A stretch of 64,000 nucleotides of DNA from Watersipora subatra (lineage: Eukaryota > Bryozoa > Gymnolaemata > Cheilostomatida > Watersiporidae): the NCBI RefSeq assembly GCF_963576615.1, contig NC_088714.1, positions 51,457,723 through 51,521,722 on the forward strand. Direction: 5' to 3'. Below the pieces are notes generated by a model that saw only the letters and a program-made list of their open reading frames with translations, was not told the origin of the DNA and searched no databases. This document shows, one piece after another, positions 1 through 12,800 of this stretch. Within the stretch, counting starts at the first letter, position 1; every line of letters starts with the position of its first letter. The position numbers were made by a program, and so were the translations under genes.

Positions 1-557
1 CTCCTAGTACTAGCATTTATTGATCTGCAATATATTGCTCTATCAGTTGCTTAGTCATGCTCGACTGTCTCGTTCTTCGTTATTCCTTTCCTTATTCACT
101 ATGTTTCCATGACGCCCATGATTTGCAAATTCAAGCCAATCCGAAGTTAACTGCATCATGAAAACAGCATAACTCCGCAAGCTAAGCGAGTTTTCCGATT
201 TGCAAAACATTATCGACAAGCATCATGCTTGCGAGTTATCGGAACAGCACTTGAAACAGCACACGAATGATGGGCATTAAAATACCGTGCCAGCTATTCA
301 ATTTTAAACATTTTCAATACTTCTGTCACCCCTTTCTTGATCAGGTTTCACGTGTATGCGTCGCTAATTATTAACTCGTAGTGTACAATTCCTTACCTTG
401 TTTCAACAAGGCGCTGGAGTCGATCCGCATCATGCAAATATCTGTAAAAACACTTAATTCGCACGACAACTTCAAACACGCATGATGCGCTTCATGCGTG
501 TCATGGAAACATAGTGACTCATGCCGCCAGAAGCTGTCATTTCTTGCTTCTTTTTAG

Positions 558-807
558 CTTCACCCAGCTTTAGCAGCAGCCAAATAGCCACCTACGGGGA
601 AAACTCTTCCTATCGTAGCAGCAATGACACTCCAGTCTCGCCGGCGCCATCTAGTGATAAACTCTCCGCTCGATCAGAGCGACAAAGATCTCAGGCGGGT
701 GGGCGAAGGTCACCACCCCAGCCAGTTGCTTCCCCTCTAGTCAATGAAAGCGGTGACTTTGCCAGACCCCAGCCTGTACGAGTAAGCTCGGCTGACATTG
801 TTGACAG
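558..807 (+). CDS. RNF111: RNF111-like exon 1 of those visible
   Basis: Acceptor after a pyrimidine run ending TTTTTAG; donor GACAG|GTGAGT. Enters in phase 1 and leaves in phase 2. It encodes a Ser/Pro/Arg-rich stretch without a known domain (for example [13 protein letters not shown]). An upstream ATG at 521 exists, but the strong acceptor makes an internal exon more likely. Confidence 0.6.
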
Positions 808-3800
808 GTGAGTGCAGGTTGCCTTTTGGTTGCCAATACCTTGGAATTGTTAATAATTGTGTTGCAGGAGTCATTAGAAAAGATTATGGCAAAAATTTGA
901 GGCTGGCTCAAAGTAGGTCATGGCAGACTCGGTATGAAACCATAGGGACAGTTGGTCACCATGCAGCTGTTATTATAATTATTCCGTTTATTGGTTGGAT
1001 AGCAAACGTTTTATTTTTTGTGGAACAGTTGGTACAATATTTGCGGATGGATTATACTTACATCAGGAAAGCATTTTATCAGTTTGGTCATTGTAGTGCT
1101 TTGGCCTTTAGCTGAACTGCAAGAAAGTTTGTTGCAAAAGTTGGCACTTCAGTTTACAAAACAGCCGTGTTGATTACATCATATCCTGTTGTGTCATGTG
1201 AGTTATTCCAGATCTTGATATTTGTCTTCTCATCACTGTTGTCTGATGGATCGGGAAACAGTCTTAAGTTTTTCTCTAATTCTTGTAAATGTTTGTAGGC
1301 GCCTAAAAATTAGTTATATTTAAAAGATTATTTAAAACAATATTTATAAACATGCCTTCATGTTACTCACAACAATTTCTAATGACAACCAAACTAAACC
1401 TTTCACTTACGCGTCTTATTCAGTCGGTATATCGATTTGGTACATCACTTGTCTATCGTTGCTTCTTTTTTCTAGTAGTCGAGGAAGGATATATATAGAA
1501 AGTAATATGGTATTGAGGAAAATGTGAACATCTGAATGAAAAATAATAATAATGAATAAAAGAATAAAAACGAATTCAAATAAGCCAGCATGTCTCTTCA
1601 TTTTCACTAGTTTTCCCATTTTAGTTTTTGCATGAGCATTTGGTTATGCCCTGCAAGATGGCTAGCTTTCATGTGGTAGAACAACTTCTATATACAGTGG
1701 ACCCTCACCATACAATTTTAATTCATTCCAGTGTTGGCATCGTACAGCGAAAATGTCGTATAGAGGGGTATAGACACCCATAGTAATTATCTAATGCAAA
1801 CACCCCTTTCCCTCCCGGTAAAAATTTTATATAAGTACATGTACTGTACATATTGAAAATTAGCAAGAGTATAGTAAGTTAACCTTAGTAACTATAGTTG
1901 CCTACAGTAACTTTAGTGTATTTAGTGGTTATGATCTGCAATAAAATGTAACATTATAATGTACTATGTGCAGTACGTACCGTAGGAAGATCTTACCTTC
2001 AGGACAGACATATAACTTAAACGTTCATTTTGAGTTTAACTTAAATGATTTTAGCTTACTAAACTCATACATAAAGCTAAGTTTTAGTATGTATTGTACA
2101 AAACTTCAACTGTGTCATCAGCTGCAATTGTATCCCCCATCTGTTCCTGGTTTCGTTTTCACTATAATAATGAGTAACATTGAACTCAGATAGAGCAAGC
2201 GTCATATCTCTTTCATGCATTGGGGGAGGGATTTCGATACTGATGTATTCAGCACGCCAACTGCCAAATTTGGATTTCGATAAAAAGTTTTGTTGATATC
2301 ATTTGACGAAAAAAGTGTCGTGTAGCGAGGTCGAAAAACATTGTGTTCCACATCGTAAGGGGAAAAATCGTATAACAGGGTCATCGTAATCCGAAGACGC
2401 ACTGTAGTCCTTCTGAACAAGCAAATTAGATTTCAATAGATCAATTTGTTTAGGATGTCAAGTGACATCTAGGGATAGGTAACGGTGTGAGAGGTCATAT
2501 GGTAATACCTTTATTTTCATTTTATTTCTGGTATTGCTATTTTTTCTGTAAAAATGATTATAAAGTCCAATAAAATTATGTATTATATTACATAACTTTT
2601 CATATTCTAAATATTTATAAATGAAATATAGTCAGCCGAGTAGAAATTATTATATTAGGCTGTGAAAGGGTGATGTCATGCTATACTACGCTGTCACAAA
2701 CTTATTAGGATTTGTCTCCCTTGAGTTATGAAAGCACATTAATATTTCGGAATGAAATGTAGTTACAAAAACAACTTATGTCACGGTGTGTTGGAATACA
2801 TAATATGTTTTTGATGAATACTTTTGTCCCAAACCATAAAAGTTGATTAACGGACAGAAGCTACCATGCTTTTATTTTGAATGATCTCAGTTGTTTATTG
2901 TCAGAGAACGTGTTCCCGAATTGCATGCTTAGAAAATAAGTAACTAGTGTGCCTTATTTTCTTATTAAGGAGACGGATCAACACCTGGATTAATCACGTG
3001 GAGAACTCGTGTGTGCACCCTGAGGCTTCTCCAGCCAATAGGAGATCCGCTGCTGATACGAGCAGATCAGTCTGGCTGAGGTCTACATACTCCGTAGTGA
3101 ATATTCCTGATCACGAATATTGCAGTACGAGAGAGGTCATTGGTATGCTATCTCGCTTATAGATATATTATTAGCTTGTGTTGGGGCCCTGCTACAAAGC
3201 CTGATATATACAGATACGCTATATAATCTAGAAACTTGCGTCAACTTTGTAAATGTTTTTTATTTCATTTTTAACAGCTGGTGACTATTTTTGTGTAACA
3301 AGTTTTCTTTTTTATAAAAAGAATTATCACATTGACCTATTTATTGCTTTCAGTAACTTTTTACATCACGAACGTTGCGCTTGTCAATAAAATATTTATC
3401 TAAGCAGAATTATTAAGGTGATGTTAGTCCTAAAACTGGACATATAAATATGACATCAGCTCGTCTCAGTATACTGACACATACTGACATTGATGTAAGT
3501 CGAGTTGGGCATGCATGTAGCTTATAGGGCTGAAAGGTCAAGGTCACATACAGGCTGAGCTACAATATTCCCTAATTTTTCCTGGTTAAATGGGACCAGC
3601 TGGACGTGATAAGTTGGAATCCGTAAAATATAGACTAATTTTGAAAGCCACATTTTCATTAATCGGAAGCGTTTTCCTCTTTTTTAAAATTTCATTAAAC
3701 TTAATTAAAACTAATTTTATTAGACTATTTTGAGGGTTGAGGTTGTTTGAGAGGCATGATGAAGGGTATTACAATCACATTGTACTTTTACACTTTTCAA

Positions 3801-6800
3801 GATGTAACGGAAAACAGTGAATCCTGATGACAGTTAGCATAATGATACTCACAAAGGAGTCTCAATGGGCCAGAGTATAAAAGAGATTTATGAAATTTAC
3901 TTTTTATGTTTAATATTTTCTTTTATGAATATTTTTGCCTTGCGAAGTACTGAAGCAAATGGTTAGTATATTGACAGTTGAAGTGTAAGGTGAATTGCCA
4001 AGTAGCGATAGATTACTGTATTGACGATAGATTACTGTATTGATGATAGATTACTGTATTGATGATAGATTACTGTATTGACGATGTAGATTACTGTATT
4101 GATGATAAATTACTGTATTGACGATAGATTACTGTATTGATGATAGATTACTGTATTGACAATAGATTACTGTATTGGCGATAGATTACTGTATTGACGA
4201 TAGATTACTGTATTGACGATAGATTACTGTATTGACGATAGATTACTGTATTGACGATAGATTACTGTATTGACGATAGATTACTGTATTGACGATAGAT
4301 TACTGTATTGACGATAGATTACTGCATTGACGATAGATTACTGTATTGACGATAGATTACTGTATTGACGATAGATTACTGTATTGACGATAGAATACTG
4401 TATTGACGATAGATTACTGTATTGACGATAGATTACTGTATTGGCGATAGATTACTGTATTGACGATAGATTACTGTATTGACGATAGATTACTGTATTG
4501 ACGATAGATTACTGTATTGACGATAGATTACTCTATTGACGATAGATTACTCTATTGACGATAGATTACTGCATTGTAAATAGATAGATTACTGCATTGT
4601 AAATAGATAGATTACTGTAGTGACGATAGATTACTGCATTGATGATAGATTACTGTATTGACGATAGATTACTGCATTGACGATAGATTACTGTATTGAC
4701 GATAGATTACTGTATTGACGATAGATTACTGTATTGACGATAGATTACTGTATTGACGATAGATTACTGTATTGACGATAGATTACTGTATTGACGATAG
4801 ATTACTGTATTGACGATAGATTACTGTATTGACGATAGATTACTGTATTGACGATGTAGATTACTGTATTGACGATAGATTACTGCATTGACGATAGATT
4901 ACTGTATTGACGATAGATTACTGTATTGACGATAGATTACTGTATTGACGATAGATTACTGTATTGACGATAGATTACTGCATTGTAAATAGATAGATTA
5001 CTGCATTGTAAATAGATAGATTACTGTAGTGACGATAGATTACTGCATTGATGATAGATTACTGTATTGACGATAGATTACTGCATTGACGATAGATTAC
5101 TGTATTGACGATAGATTACTGTATTGACGATAGATTACTGTATTGACGATAGATTACTGTATTGACGATAGATTACTGTATTGACGATAGATTACTGTAT
5201 TGACGATAGATTACTGTATTGACGATAGATTACTGTATTGACGATAGATTACTGTATTGACGATGTAGATTACTGTATTGACGATAGATTACTGCATTGA
5301 CGATAGATTACTGTATTGACGATAGATTACTGTATTGACGATAGATTACTGTATTGACGATAGATTACTGTATTGACGATAGATTACTGTATTGACGATA
5401 GATTACTGTATTGACGATAGATTACTGCATTGTAAATAGATAGATTACTGTAGTGACGATAGATTACTGCATTGACGATAGATTACTGTATTGACGATAG
5501 ATTACTGTATTGACGATAGATTACTGTATTGACGATAGATTACTGCATTGACGATAGATTACTGTATTGACGATAGATTACTGTATTAACGATAGATTAC
5601 TGTATTGTATTTCTTAGACTTTATGACAGGTAACATCTCTGTCTGATAAAGCTGAGAAACAATCAATTCAATTGTTCCATTTGCATCGATTTTAGGTAAT
5701 AATGTTATTTAGCGCAAGGTGATTCAGCTAACCAATTCTCTGATCATTTTATGTGTATAATGATATCTAGTATAGTCTGTCATGAATATTCCTTCAACAA
5801 CTTGTCATCTACTGACTGCCACTCAGCAACGACCTGCTCTGCGACTCAACTTACATCTACCTTCATGGAGTATTGGAGCTATTTTCTGATTAGATAGATA
5901 GATCTGTCTGCCTGGATGTTTCAAGACTAAAATCAACAAAACTTCGGTCGCGGTTAAAATGCTCAGAAGAAAAATACGTTCAAAATGACATCACTAGTTG
6001 ATATCGCCTATTGAGTTCAAGTTGGGCGAATCTCAATAAAAACCTACAAATTGTCATTAGTTGCTTTCTGAATTGTCCAAAGTAGATCTAATGTTAGATT
6101 TCCTTTTGTTACATAGCTACAGAGCCACTGGATTACAGCTTGCCACCGACTGTGTCCCACTCTCAAGCAAACAGTTCCGCGAGTCAGCCAGGTGAGTAGC
6201 TAATCAGTCAGCTGAGTCACTAGTCAGTCAGGTGAGTCACTAGTCGGTCAGGTGAGTCACTATTCTGTCAGGTGAGTCACTGGTCGTTCAGGTGTGTCAC
6301 TAGTCGGTCAGGTGAGTCACTGGTCGGTCAGGTGAGTCACTGGTCGGTCAGGTGAGTCACTGGTCGGTCAGGTGAGTCACCAGTCAGGCAGGCGAGTCAC
6401 TAGTTGGTCAGGTGAGTCACTAGTCGGTCTGGTGATTCACTAGTCGGTCAGGTGAGTCACTAGTCGGTCAGGTGAGTCACTAGTCGGTCAGGTGAGTCAC
6501 TAGTCGGTCAGGTGAGTCACTAGTTCAATGTATGTGCTTTGTAATCATATGTGGTGATGGTTCAATCATTACTGTAATAATAGACACGTCTGTCTGAAGC
6601 CTTCGTTCGGGCTGAGGTAAAAGATTGTCTCTTATGGGTTTTGAACCTGTGATATTCCGCATGGCAGCCTGACAAGGGCTAATTGACAACCTTCCTGCTA
6701 TTTTGAATAGTAGAGCACATACTTTTTACATTGTGATTTATCTGCACACATTACAATCTCTCACAGCTACTAGGCTGCCAGGGTACTACTTTATTTAAAA

Positions 6801-9800
6801 ACTAATATTACATAATTAGAAGTATTTGAGTTGCCCTTTGTAAATTATCTTTAAAATTTATAACTAACAATTAATTATCCGTTGTAAATAGCCAAGGAAG
6901 CGAGGTGGCAAAGAATTTGTTGAACTCTTATGGTAAAACAAGGCTTTGGTGGAAGGAGTAGTAATAATAATAGTGTTTACCGCTACGAGAATGTTCCCTC
7001 TTATCAGCTTTCTATGTAGCACTTTCTATAAACATCAATTTATAAAGCGTTATCATATAATCGTCAATTATTATGGGATTATTTTTGAAAAGCTCTCAAA
7101 TGAGCAGGCTACTATACATTTTTGGTCTCTTTATGGTGGAGGCAGGTGTGGTGAGTGTCTGAGCTAACAAATGTAGAACCTCGATTCATATTGTGTGTAT
7201 TGGTTTTGTATCACTCGATGGTCATGCATGTCTTCACCGTTCTAAGGCTATTATTGTCGATGTTTTATGGAAGGACTGTAGTGCTCCTTGGTTGCTGGTT
7301 TCATTGCACGCGTATGTAACTGTAAATTTGGGTCGATACACCTTAGTTTGTTCTCTGTTGCGATGACATAAGCCTTAGTATATGTTTATGTACATTAGTT
7401 TGTTCTCTGTTGCAATGGCATAGCCTTAGTGTATGTTTATGTACATTAGTTTGTTCTCTGTTTCAATGGCATAGCCTTAGTGTATGTTTATGTACCTTAG
7501 TTTGTTCTCTGTTGCAATGATATAGCCTTAGTGTATGTTTATACACCTTAGTTTATTCTCTGTTGCAATGACATAGCCTTAGTGTATGTTTATACACCTT
7601 AATTTTATTCTCTGTTGCAACGACATAGCCTTAGTGTATGTTTATACACCTTAGTTTATTCTCTGTTGCAATGGCATAGCCTTAGTGTATGTTTATACAC
7701 CTTAGTTTGTTCTCTGTTGCAATGATATAGCCTTAGTGTATGTTTATACACCATAGTTTATTCTCTGTTGCAATGATATAGCCTTAGTGTATGTTTATAC
7801 ACCTTAGTTTGTTCTCTGTTGCAATGATATAGCCTTAGTGTATGTTTATACACCATAGTTTATTCTCTGTTGCAATGATATAGCCTTAGTGTATGTTTAT
7901 ACACTTTAGTTTGTTCTCTGTTGCAATGATATAGCCTTAGTGTATGTTTATACACCATAGTTTATTCTCTGTTGCAATGATATAGCCTTAGTGTATGTTT
8001 ATACACCTTAGTTTGTTCTCTGTTGCAATGACATAGCCTTATTGTATGTTTATGTACATTAGTTTGTTCTCTGTTGCAATGATATAGCCTTAGTGTATGT
8101 TTATACACCATAGTTTGTTCTCTGTTGCAATGATATAGTCTTAGTGTATGTTTATACACCATAGTTTGTTCTCTGTTGCAATGATATAGCCTTAGTGTAT
8201 GTTTATACACCTTAGTTTATTCTCTGTTGCAATGACATAGCCTTAGTGTATGTTTATGTACCTTAGTTTATTCTCTGTTGCAATGATATAGCCTTAGTGT
8301 ATGTTCATGTACCTTAGTTTGTTCTCCGTTGCAATGACACAGCCTTAGTGTATGTTTATACACCATAGTTTATTCTCTGTTGCAATGACATAGCCTTATT
8401 GTATGTTTATGTACATTAGTTTGTTCTCTGTTGCAATGATATAGCCTTAGTGTATGTTTATACACCATAGTTTGTTCTCTGTTGCAATGATATAGTCTTA
8501 GTGTATGTTTATACACCATAGTTTGTTCTCTGTTGCAATGACATAGTCTTATTGTATGTTCATGTACCTTAGTTTGTTCTCCGTTGCAATGACATAGCCT
8601 TAGTGTATGTTTATGTACATTAGTTTGTTCTCTGTTGCAATGGCATAGCCTTAGTGTATGTTTATACACCTTAGTTTGTTCTCTGTTGCAATGACATAGC
8701 CTTAGTGTATGTTTATACACCTTAGTTTGTTCTCTGTTGCATTGATATAGCCTTAGTGTATGTTTATGTACATTAGTTTGTTCTCTGTTGCAATGGCATA
8801 GCCTTAGTGTATGTTTATACACCTTAGTTTGTTCTCTGTTGCAATGACATAGCCTTAGTGTATGTTTATACACCTTAGTTTGTTCTCCGTCGCAATAATA
8901 TAGCCTTAGTGTATGTTTATACACTATAGTTTGTTCTCCGTCGCAATAATATAGCCTTAGTGTATGTTTATACATCATAGTTTGTTCTCTGTCGCAATAA
9001 TATAGCCTTAGTGTATGTTTATACATCATAGTTTGTTTTCTGTTGCAATGACATAGCCTTAGTGTATGTTTATGTACATTAGTTTGTTCTCTGTTGCAAT
9101 GACATAACCTTGCTGGTTTTTGAGTAAATAGATTATTGCAGTGGTGGACGCACATGCTGGTATTTTGCATGGTGTGGACATTATCATGTTCGTCGGAGGC
9201 ATTAGCACTCTGTTAGTCCATATCATTTCATATGCTAATTCGGTTCACAGCTCTTTCACTTTTTCATGCCTTTCTTTGTTCGCGATCGCAATTGACAGAT
9301 CGAATTTTTATTAGTAATTGAATTCTATTAGAAATAGCAAACGTCAAGTTATTACGTTATACTAGGTTTACTAACCAATCACATAGGCTACCAAGGTATA
9401 TTCCCACGGTATTTTATGGTGAAAATATTTTTGCCTCCTTTAGACTGCTTGCTAGAAATGCAATAGCAAATGGCACTACTAGCAACTACTACTAGCAACT
9501 ACTAATAGTAACCCGGATCTACTAGCTGGCGTGTCCAAGCATTCATGTAACAACTCTGTTCATTTTCACTCATTTGACACGTGACACTGGATGGCAGGTA
9601 GAATGAGTGATGTACTTTATTTATATAAAGTTACCAATGTTCAATGCCTCCAAAAAGTTGATTTGCGATTTTCTAATCACAGCTGTACTGGGCACAAGTC
9701 TAGAGGGAGCCTCACTCTGTCCAACATCACACTTTGCTACCTCCAGTGAATCGAGACCAGCGTGCGTACCTCGAGTAGCGACACCTTATGAGAATTGTGT

Positions 9801-12800
9801 GGTCACATCATCACCCGTCCCTCACTCTGATCTTGCTAGCCCTAGCACCAGGTGCGTCACACGCGTGTGTTCATTAAGGCTGGTTCACACTATACCGCCA
9901 TATGTCAGCGTTTTCCTCTCGCCGATTATCCATCAACTATGTGCACAGTATATTGAAGGCATCATCAAGGCAATGCGTTTACATGGGGAAAAATTGCGCC
10001 TTTGCATGACAGCTTGTGCAATGTATACCACATCCGCGAGGGTGATTGGACGTCGCGGATCGCTTAATCTTTATTTTCTTTTATGACAGTTGCTGCCGGA
10101 CTAGTATTTCATCGTTTCCTCGACTACATTGTATGATGAGAATGCAATGCTGCCAATATTTGATTGATGTAAGCGCAGATGGGTTTGTGATAGTGTGAAC
10201 ATTGTATTGTTATCATAGACGATCACCGGAGTTATCATAGACGATCAACGAAGCATTGTGCGATTAACAGCGACACACGGAGATATAGTCTAAACCAGCC
10301 TTCAGAGCATATTTTGTGTTGAAAGTTAGTCAGTTTTAACTCGTACCCTAATAAGCTCTGATTCAAGTTACGGATCGGGATTTGAATGCCAGGTGTTGGC
10401 GCAAGGATGCAGACTACAGTGTTTATGCTTTGGTATATCTATATGATATTTTAATAATTTGGCATATCCATGGTACTGTTGGCTACTCCGATAATTTATT
10501 ATGACATCTATTATGCATCACCATGGGTTTATGTCATTTGCTAGCATATTTGAATATAATAGTCTTCAGATGACACCGTCGTACTGTATGTGCACACATC
10601 AAACCCTTTGAAGGATTGTGTCCTGTTTTCTCTGCTATTCTCTACCTGCCTGCATCCTTTTTAAGGGTCGCACAACTCACATACGTAGGTGTAGGTAGTT
10701 CAGTTTGTCACAGTGATGAAGAAAATCAATTCATAGTGTTTCTCGCTGTCAGTTTGTTTCATGGCTGAAATAACTTGTTCTTTTGTAGAACCAGCCCAGG
10801 GGCTTTCCGGGAGTATCTCTCTGAGGAGCCTGTCAGATCGTCTCGTTCCGCTAGTGAGAATTCAGCTCAGTCTCCGAGCAGCAGAGCTGCCACTGCTATT
10901 AGTCCTGTTACATCTGTTTCAGTACCCTCCCCACCCGCTCTGCTTGTCAGGGATGTTTGCGAGGTTAGCAGTATTTGTCCGTTCACCGCAAAAAAAACTA
11001 TCTCTCTTTAAGATGATTTGAACTTTGTTTTAATGAGCCCATCTGAATGGCTAAACATCAATCATCAGCTCGATGAATGGAAATACCGCATGGCTTCTCA
11101 CGAAATGTGTTATCGGTAACATGTAGTTTTCACACGCTCCACTATGCATCGACCATTTTCACCGTAAGCAATATTTGCACTAGTGACAGTGTGTCTGCGA
11201 TTTGCTAATTTTTTCCAATATACTGAAATGCCAAGGCTTGCAATCAACATGTTGTACAAACTTGGTTGGTCACAGTTCATAAAGTTTCCGGTATGGTTTA
11301 TTTCAAAAGTAAAGAGTAAAAGACAAAACACATAGTTTTATTAATAATTACAAAAAGAAAGGACTGTTCGTCTTATAGGATTTTGCCGCTCTAGCACAGT
11401 CGCTCAACAGTGCAACCTGAACGCAGCAATAGCCGATGTCCTAACGCAGCAATAGCCGATGTCCTAACGCAGCAATAGCCGATGTCCTAACGCAGCAATA
11501 GCCGATGTCCTAACGCAGCAATAGCCGATGTCCTAACGCAGCAATAGCTGATGTCCTAACGCAGCAATAGCCGATGTCCTAACGCAGCAATAGCCGATGT
11601 CCTAACGCAGCAATAGCCGATGTCCTAAAGCAGCAATAGCCGATGTCCTAACAAGAAAGTGCAACTATTGACACTTGAGTTTTTTTGTTCCGAACATTTT
11701 AATTGCGGCCAAGTTTAGTCGACAGACAAAACCTCAAATGATAGAAAAATACCTGTACTTTCTGATAAAAAAATTTTCAATTTGTCGTGAGTTGACCCTT
11801 GAACTTGTGATGTTGAAACCTTCCCAATAAATAAAATACAGGAGTGTTATTGTAACGTCAAGTTTTATCCTAGCTAGATTTTGCATCTGTGCGAACTATT
11901 TGCAGTTTTTATTAAAAAGTCCTATATTAGCAAAGTCCTACTTTATCAAAGCAAGGATTGATAAAGTATAATCTACTGCTAGCACATCTTTTGATTGCTA
12001 GAGTTTTATGATTTCTAGGAAAGGATGGATGAAGAGCAAGACTGGCATTCCGATTTAATAGTTACTGACACCGTCGAAATTGATGGTTGGAGCCAGGCAC
12101 CAACCTCTCCTAGCAGATATCTTAGCGATTTGGAGACTGAGCCAATCGTGTCAGCGGGTTAGTTGGAATCTAGGGCTAAGGAGTCGACAGACGGTCGTAG
12201 AGTGTTTGCGACTAGCTGATTCTAAACAACTGATGCTCCTAAGTAGTTGGCAGATAATTATTATTGAAATTTCTTTGTTAAAATTACTGGCTAATTTAAG
12301 CATTGGAGATTAAATTCTGCATTTCAAAAATGTGTTGAATTTCTTAGGGTTAGCCTGTGTTCCAATCGTAACAACAATTAATTCAGTGTCTGCTAGTCTA
12401 AACATTGTATAGAAATACTATTAGCCGGTTGTATCAAGTCATATGATGGTCACTCCGCTGTCCTTGGAAAAATCTGCATTATGGACTGTTTCGGTTTCAC
12501 TGGGGCTAGTTTTCTGGTACGCTTGGAGCTAAAGCACACTGGAGATAAATTTAAAGGTTAACTGGCAGCATTATAATATTACATCTATTGATTCTAGTAT
12601 AATCATGATATTTCATTTTTTAGCAATGATAAAAATGTTAGGACAAAAAACCAGTCTTGGAGACAAAACACTTGTGATACAAGCTCCAAGCTTTGACATA
12701 TGATCATTTTTGGCAGCAAAAATAGACGCGTAATATACAATGTCAATCCCGACTATCAGCCAATGTGTGGATGCGAGATTAAAGTGCCTCTGTTAGCCAC

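Noticed and set aside
4005..6528. Regular repeats considered as a CRISPR-like array
   Set aside because: Units are contiguous with no unique spacers, and the DNA is clearly from an animal genome.
7962..9170. Minus-strand frames of 82 and 266 codons with a 17-residue repeat
   Set aside because: They come from the 51-bp minisatellite, whose unit is a multiple of three. The codons simply follow the DNA repeat and there is no start context or splice structure.
9607..10086. 159-codon plus-strand gene
   Set aside because: Only 9683-9851 behaves as an exon. The remainder crosses a clear donor and runs into a MITE.
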